Origin: Hemibagrus wyckioides
Lineage: Eukaryota; Chordata; Actinopteri; Siluriformes; Bagridae
Direction of reading: 5' to 3'
NCBI RefSeq assembly: GCF_019097595.1
Contig: NC_080717.1
Location: 10,184,836-10,248,835, forward strand
DNA: 64,000 bases
This document shows positions 57,933-64,000 of the stretch, piece after piece. A program made the translations under genes and the position numbers. The notes under the pieces were generated by a model that was not told the DNA's origin, searched no databases, and saw nothing but the letters and a program-made list of their open reading frames with translations. Each line of letters opens with the position of its first letter. The stretch's first letter is position 1.

Positions 57933-59571
57933 CAAAATTTCATTTATTGACAGTAATAATATATTGAAGCATACAAACAGGTGAAAAATTAATGCAAACC
58001 ATGAATAAATATGTCTACAAGTAGAGAAAATACTTTAATTTACATACACAAAATAACATACCAAGATTGCATGAGAAAAAAAAAAGCCATTTTGCCAGTT
58101 TGCTTGCAATAATAATAGTAGCCAGTGAGTTGTTGCTGAGTGGAAATAATCCTTTCAGAACGAGCTGAAGTACAACACAAAGACTGTTTCCCATTTATAG
58201 GAAACTAGGATGATCTTTCTTGTTGTGGCCTCACACTGCGACAGTCAACCAAGAAAGAGGCTTTTTGACTTTATGATTTCACAACCTCACCTAGAGAGTG
58301 CAGAACAATGGCAGAGATATATTGTAAAGTTTGATGTGATGTATCAGGTGACACCCATCTGGTTTTAATGTAACAGTACAGTAACAGGGAAACTGTATCA
58401 AACAAAGCTCTCCACCACCATCAAAACACCAATTGAGGGAATATCTACTGACCTCTGGAATCGTTAAAGAGACAAAGGCTCATTGAAGCTGCAATGGTGT
58501 CCCCACCTAAGGCTGATCTTACACCCAAAGAAATATGTCAAGTATGCAGAATGTGATGCATTTTTTTTTTGTATTTTCTTGCACAATAGAAATAAGCTTA
58601 TGAGACCCATGTCAGTAGAAGGGGATTTGACACTGTCCATCAGTCGCTATAGAAGTGGACAAGGCACCAGTCCGGTGAACACTATTTTTGGGTGTACATA
58701 CCCTGTGTGTTATGGGCTCTCTTTAAAATGGTCCCAGTTCAAGACGCCACACAGTAGACCACCTGGCACAGTGTTAGAAATCTTGATGCCCATTTGTGCT
58801 TTTACACAAAGACATGTTTAATTCTGTGACTTTTAAAGTCCTGCCATAGGCTAACAAAACTCTTCTTAACTGTAGTTCACTGTACTAGCATCTTCAGCAG
58901 GCACAGCAAATACTATACACGATTACCTGACTGAATCTAACTGGAAAGCATAATAATATCCAATGCATACTAAGATAATGGTGTGACCAGTATTCATAGT
59001 GAATCTAGACTCACCCTGATGAATAGTGTGTTCCGTTTTGATGTTAGAAAGCACCATGAAGGGATGATGGATGTGATGGAACACCACTGGAATGCAAAGA
59101 TTAAAAAGCATCTGTGTTACAGGGCATTGGGAAAATGAAAATAACACGCATATGTGCATCAGACAGAGCCACAGATATGAACCAGCCTAATGGCTGTAGG
59201 GGTTGAAGCTAAGCTGAGGCCTGTGCAAATTTCTGATTAAATGCTTGAGTACAGCATACTAAAATTTATTGCAGGAGGTATCATGTGGAAGAGTTAAACC
59301 TGGTGACTCAGCTAGTAGGTCATTATTAGCCACTTAGAGTAAGTCACCAATGAACAGCACATGGTAATGCAGAGCTAGGGCCAGGCAGCAGGCAAAAAGG
59401 TTAAACTGACCCTCTGCTATGATTCCACCCTACAGGAACTGTTTGTTTCGTGAAAATTGACATGTACCACCTACCTAAGCATTGTTGCAGACCAAAAAAT
59501 GTTGTGTACAGTAACATTTTATAAGATCATACTAAATGTACAGCTCTTTCGATCAGAAGCTAGGAGTGGTA
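57931..59571. other. Unassigned; short Tc1 scrap at 59458-59497
   Basis: Only 59458-59497 is recognisable: it encodes TTYLSIVAD, a block of the transposase of the 62-kb Tc1 family. No exon otherwise. Confidence 0.45.
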
Positions 59572-59632
59572 TTTATTTATTTATTTATTCATTCATTCAT
59601 TCATTCATTCATTCATTCATTCATTCATTCAT

Positions 59633-59663
<31 letters not shown>

Positions 59664-59668
59664 TTCAT
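59572..59668. repeat. (TTTA)n(TTCA)n(TTTA)n microsatellite
   Basis: The array is TTTA at both sides and TTCA in the middle. Confidence 0.96.
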
Positions 59669-59991
59669 TCATGTTTATTTTATTGTTATCCCCCAGGTGG
59701 TAGGCATGGTGCTCAGTAGGCGATGTTTTATTTTCATGTTTTATATTTTAAATTATTTTATTATTTTTTTAATCATTCAGGTGTTTACCCCTTGACTAGC
59801 ATTCTTTATATACTCTTATCATGCACTTCTTTCTTAAACTAAAGTAATGTTCCTGAATATCATATTTTTGTTTTCGCTGGTTTGACCTTAGCCTGTCTAC
59901 CCAATTCTGATCAAGGATTATCCTTGTTTGTTTTTGTCCGCCTGTGCTCTAGCACCTGCTTGGATTTCTGATAATAATTACTGGATATGCC

Positions 59992-60331
59992 ATAAAAAAA
60001 CAAAACCACTATGAGAATAAACACTTGCTCCCTGCCTCTCGCTTATGAACAATACAATATTAGATCTCTTTTATATATGTGATATGATCTCTACATACAG
60101 AAACTCGTGCTAAGATGTGACTTGCATATAGCAAAATATGCTGTATGAATTAGTATTATAGTATAGTATGTAGAATAATGATATACTAATAATAAAATAT
60201 AGTATAATAAAATACTGAAATTAGGAATTCTTTGCAATTTGCTATTTTTTCTTGCTTGATACAATATATGGTTCATAAGTAAGAGGCAGGGAGCAAGTGT
60301 TTATTCTCATAGTGTTGTTTTTTTTTTTTAT
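59992..60331. mobile_element. MITE with 44-bp terminal inverted repeats
   Basis: 60007-60050 and 60271-60314 are inverted copies with 42 of 44 bases matching (cactatgagaataaacactt at the start). A-rich tails extend the match to about 59992 and 60331. The 220-bp AT-rich interior has no coding frame. Superfamily and target duplication are not clear. Confidence 0.8.
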
Positions 60332-61865
60332 ACCGTATCCGGTAAGTGAACACCTGACCATCACAAACATAACTGCTTGTTAAACATCCTGTTCCAGAGT
60401 TGTTGGATACACAGGGGCACAATCACGGGGCTTTTAAGTTCCAGAAAAGCAACAACAGACAAAAACATTCTAGAGAATTGTGCTTCAGACTTTATTGCAA
60501 CAGACTGCCGAAGGCTCACATATGAGTGTGATGCTCAGGCGCCTATATACTATTCACTATATTGTGTATTTCAAGCCTCTAATCATAGACAGCAGATATG
60601 AATACAGCAGGTGAGAACAAATCACAGGTGAAAATACTTCCCTGTTTGCTCTTCACTTCTTGCAGCCGGTTTTATGCCAGCAGGCTACAATTGCATTCAG
60701 ACAACAGATGGCCATCATGAAAACCAGTGTTGGTGAAGCAATCTCTGGTCTATTAATAGTTTAAAATCTCCTGTTGCTATGGATAGGTTTTAAAATACGT
60801 ACTTCTTGTTTCTATGGTAAATATGAGTTCATATACTGCAAGTGTTAAATTTACACTATGACCTGAGAACATACATGCAGTATCATATTTAGCATTTTTA
60901 ATAGGCAACAGTATCTCACTAGATTCGAATGCCATTAGGATTTCTCAAGCAAAGCTTTCGTAAACATTTATGTTTTTCTTTAGCTGAAATTTGAAGCCTT
61001 TAAAATGAATAAACCGTACCCCTAAATGTGCCTTGACTCGATATCTTGTCTGGATAAATTAAAACCAAAATGGACCCTTGTCCTCGCTATTGATTTTGCT
61101 GTTTAGTCCACAGAAAAACATATTGATTCCAACGAAGACATATGAACTCATCAAGGAAAAGGAGAAGGAGAATGAAAAGAAGAACGTATTCAATAGATTT
61201 GATTAATTGCCATTGAACATGTAAGAGACTTATTAAGAAAAGATAGCAAGGGCCTTCGTCTAGACACCTTCCCAGTTTATTTTCCTCCCACCATTTTTTA
61301 TAATTATACTGCTCTTCAACACAATACTGTCTGTGCTGATGGGCAAAACAACACTAGAAGTAAATCCACCACATCTACATGCTATCTCTCTTTTATCTCA
61401 TCATAAGAAATAGGGTAATGTGGGTTTCGCTAACAAACTAGTTATGGACAAGAGCTTCCCAAAATGAAACGTCTGTTGTAGGCAGCGCTATAAATATTCT
61501 GCTTTACTTAAGGTAGGACAGGGTGTAATTATCTATCATGCTTCTGCCTGTGACAAATGGCAACATGATCTGAACTCTTCCTTCTCATCTCTCCGGGTCA
61601 TTTCAAACCCACACCACCCAAACAGACACTGACAGTTAGCAATGTATTATTAGCAGCTGATGTCAGGTCAGACCCACCATTTTTGTTGAAAATTCATCTT
61701 CCCATTAGCATACAACATCTGGCCTCATATTTACAACCAACACAGTCTTCATTTTAAATTCATAGGAATGTATAAAGAGGCTCAAATGAGTAAGGCTCAG
61801 GTGAACGACAGGGTTGCAGGCTATAACATACAAATTCCTTCTCGTGCAATCTCTCTTGCTCGTTG
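60332..61865. other. Gene-free stretch with candidate non-coding elements
   Basis: Balanced, repeat-free blocks at 60610-60760 and 61230-61740. No exon recognised. Confidence 0.35.
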
Positions 61866-62100
61866 CCAGTCCTATGAATTTCATTTCAGTTTTTATTTAT
61901 CTAGCACTTTAAACAGTGGACATTCACAAAGCAGCTGTACAGGAAGGACTTAAAATTTAAATTAAAATGTATCCCTAATGAGCAAACCAGAGCCAACAGT
62001 GGCAAGGAAAAACTCACTGAGGCGACAAGAGGAAGAAGCCTTGAGAGGAACCGGACTTAAAAGGGAACTCTATCTGCCTGACACCAGATAGTGCAATTAA
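61866..62100 (+). repeat. Interspersed repeat common in otophysan fish
   Basis: The order 'tttcatttcagtttttattt', 'ttcacaaagcagctgtacag', 'ggcaaggaaaaactcactga' and 'gccttgagaggaaccgg' is that of a repeat I associate with catfish, carp and characin genomes. Confidence 0.65.
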
Positions 62101-62419
62101 TGAATTTTTGCATGATGATTAATTGGTATGATGAGTCTCCATATAGAGAGGAGGGAAAATGATTTTGGAACATATGATCTAAGATAAAAAAAAATAAAAT
62201 CTAAAACAAAGGAACCAAATATCTAATTAGGACCATGTGCTTTAGAAAATCTGTCTACAAACATGTTATATAGCCTCAATCCATTTGTAACCTTTCATGA
62301 ATTTGCTTAGGTGATATTATTTATTTATTATATATTATTAATATTTATAGTCTAGTAGAAGGTAATTATTAAGGATTAATATAAAAAGATATACATATGT
62401 TTTTTATATACAGTATATA
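62101..62419. other. Unassigned AT-rich
   Basis: No exon or repeat. Confidence 0.5.
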
Positions 62420-63495
62420 TACACTGATCAGCCATAACATTATGACCACCTGCCTAATATTGTGTTGGTCCCCCTTTTGCTACCAAAACAGCCCTGACTT
62501 GTCAAGACATGGACTCCCGTAGATCCCTGAAGGTGTACTGTGGTATCTGGCACCAAGATGTTAGCAGCAGATCCTTTAAGTCCTTTAAGTTGTGAGATGG
62601 GGCCTCCATAGATCAGACTTGTTTGTCCAGCACATCCCACAGATGCTTGGTTGAATTGAGATCTGGGGAATTTGGAGGCCAAGTCAACACCTCAAACTCG
62701 TTGTTGTGCTCATCAAACCATTCCTGAACCACTTTTGCTTTGTGGCACGACGCATTATCCGGCTGAAAGCCATCAGGGAATACCGTTTCCATGAAAGGGT
62801 GTAAATGGTCTGCAACAATGCTTAGGTAGGTGGTATGTGTCAAAGTAACATCCACATGGATGGGAGGACCCAGTAGAGCATTGAGCATGACACTGCCTAT
62901 GTCGGCTTGTGTTCTTCCTTTAGTGCATCCTGGTGCCATGTGTTCCCCTGATAAACGACACACATGCACCCAGCCATCCACATGATGTAAAAGAAAATGT
63001 GATTCATCAGACCAGGCCACCCTCTTCTTTGGCTCCCTGGTCCAGTTCTGATGCTCCTGTGCCTCTTATTGGCACTTTCGGTGGCACACAGGGGTCACCA
63101 TGAGCACCCTAACTGGCCTGCGGCTATGCAGCCCCATATGCAACAAACTGCGATGCACTGTGTATTCTGACACCTTTCTACCAGCATTAACTTCTTCAGC
63201 AATTTGAGCAACAGTAGCTCGTCTGTTGGTTCAGATCACACAGGCCAGTCTTTGCTCCCCACGTGCATCAATGAGGCTTAGCCGCCCATGACCCTGTCGC
63301 CAGTTCACCACTGTTCCTTCCTTGGACCACTTTTGACCACTACAGACCGGGAACACCCCACAAGAGCTGCAGTATCGGTCAAACTCAATCAAATCCTTAC
63401 GCTTGCCCATTTTTCCTGCTTCTAACACATCAACTTTGAGGACAAAATTCACTTCACCTGTCATTGCTCATAATGTTATGGCTGATCGGTGTGTA
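62420..63495 (-). mobile_element. Tc1/mariner element with dead DD34E transposase
   Basis: Ends tacactgatcagccataaca and its inverse near 63480-63495 are bounded by TA. The minus-strand transposase covers an HTH part (63464-63231) and a catalytic part (63020-62613) with WSDESHF (first Asp) and FQPDNASCHKAKVVQEW (second Asp). The third motif reads SPDLNSTKHLWD, so the catalytic Glu is Lys (AAG for GAG). Small deletions and frameshifts separate the parts. At 1076 bp it is about 0.2 kb short. Confidence 0.95.
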
Positions 63496-64000
63496 TATCT
63501 TATGTATACATATAACGTATATTACGTATTCTTATAATGATAAAAAATATCGTAATAAAAATAAAAAGTCATTCTTCCCTAAGGGACAGAGAACGGTACT
63601 ATTTGATTCCAGAGTATTGGGCCAAAAGTGTTTGCCATGTTGTTGACAGTTTGCGAGTTCAAATTCCAGTGATTCATGCTCTCTAGGTGGGAGACATTAT
63701 GATGGCATTACTCTGCCCTGTCAGTCTGAGTGACACTAGCCGATTGTGGGCATAACCCCTCCCTGGTTGCTAGCTCTGTGAAAAGCGAGAGGTAGCTTGT
63801 GGAAAGGTACTGGGAAATGATCAAATTGGGAGAGAATGCAGCAAAAATATAAATATAAAGTATAAAATTTATAAATAAAAAACACAAGATAAAACAATAA
63901 GACCGTTGTGTTAGAAGCATATGCCTAATTTGAATTGAATACACGGCATCAAATAAATGATTACCATAACATTAAAATTATATTTCCATTTCACAGAGGG
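63496..64000. other. Unassigned; possible fish repeat at 63655-63840
   Basis: The phrase 'gtgggagacattatgatggc' and 'ctgccctgtcagtctgagtg' feels like a known fish repeat, but I cannot define it. Confidence 0.35.

Overview
The window looks like euchromatic, AT-rich teleost fish DNA. It holds many Tc1/mariner copies at different stages of decay, L1- and L2-group LINEs, a tRNA-derived SINE ending in an L2-type tail, long AT and tetranucleotide microsatellites, and two short exons with canonical vertebrate splice sites. Several interspersed repeats are ones I associate with otophysan fish (catfish, carps, characins). That placement is inference from memory; no species marker is present.

Layout: 1-5.6 kb holds no recognisable gene, a GATA array, a gutted Tc1 and a TTTACGGTAAA-type repeat. 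5.6-9.5 kb is a broken minus-strand L1 with a 551-bp Tc1-derived MITE lodged in it. 9.7-10.7 kb is a possible minus-strand LTR with a TTC array. 10.8-12.4 kb is the most gene-like locus: a cluster of CRE (TGACGTCA/CGTCA) motifs, a two-exon reading frame with a KLHL10-like BTB domain joined to 21 degenerate PxxAY pentapeptides, and a poly(A) signal. Its splice donor is GG instead of GT. 12.9-15.9 kb is a 2.95-kb minisatellite of 23-bp units (about 128 copies) with higher-order structure. 15.9-16.9 kb is a Tc1. At 17.8 and 22.6 kb lie two consecutive exons of glutamate dehydrogenase (glud1-like), whose 4.7-kb intron is filled by a minus-strand LINE, a solo LTR inside that LINE (TG...CA, 5-bp duplication) and a second copy of the Tc1 MITE. 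I found neither the preceding nor the last glud1 exon.

23-64 kb has no convincing exon. It reads as a gene desert: dead Tc1 copies of at least five families, an L2 fragment nested in another repeat, a TTAA-flanked inverted-repeat element, a 116-bp perfect palindrome, a foldback made from two Tc1 5' halves, a MITE with 44-bp terminal inverted repeats, and several repeat-free blocks of balanced composition that could be conserved non-coding elements. No bacterial-type operon, CRISPR array, rRNA or tRNA gene was seen. The observations most worth follow-up are the BTB-pentapeptide gene with its CRE promoter and broken donor, the stranded glud1 exons, and the well-delimited nested insertions.
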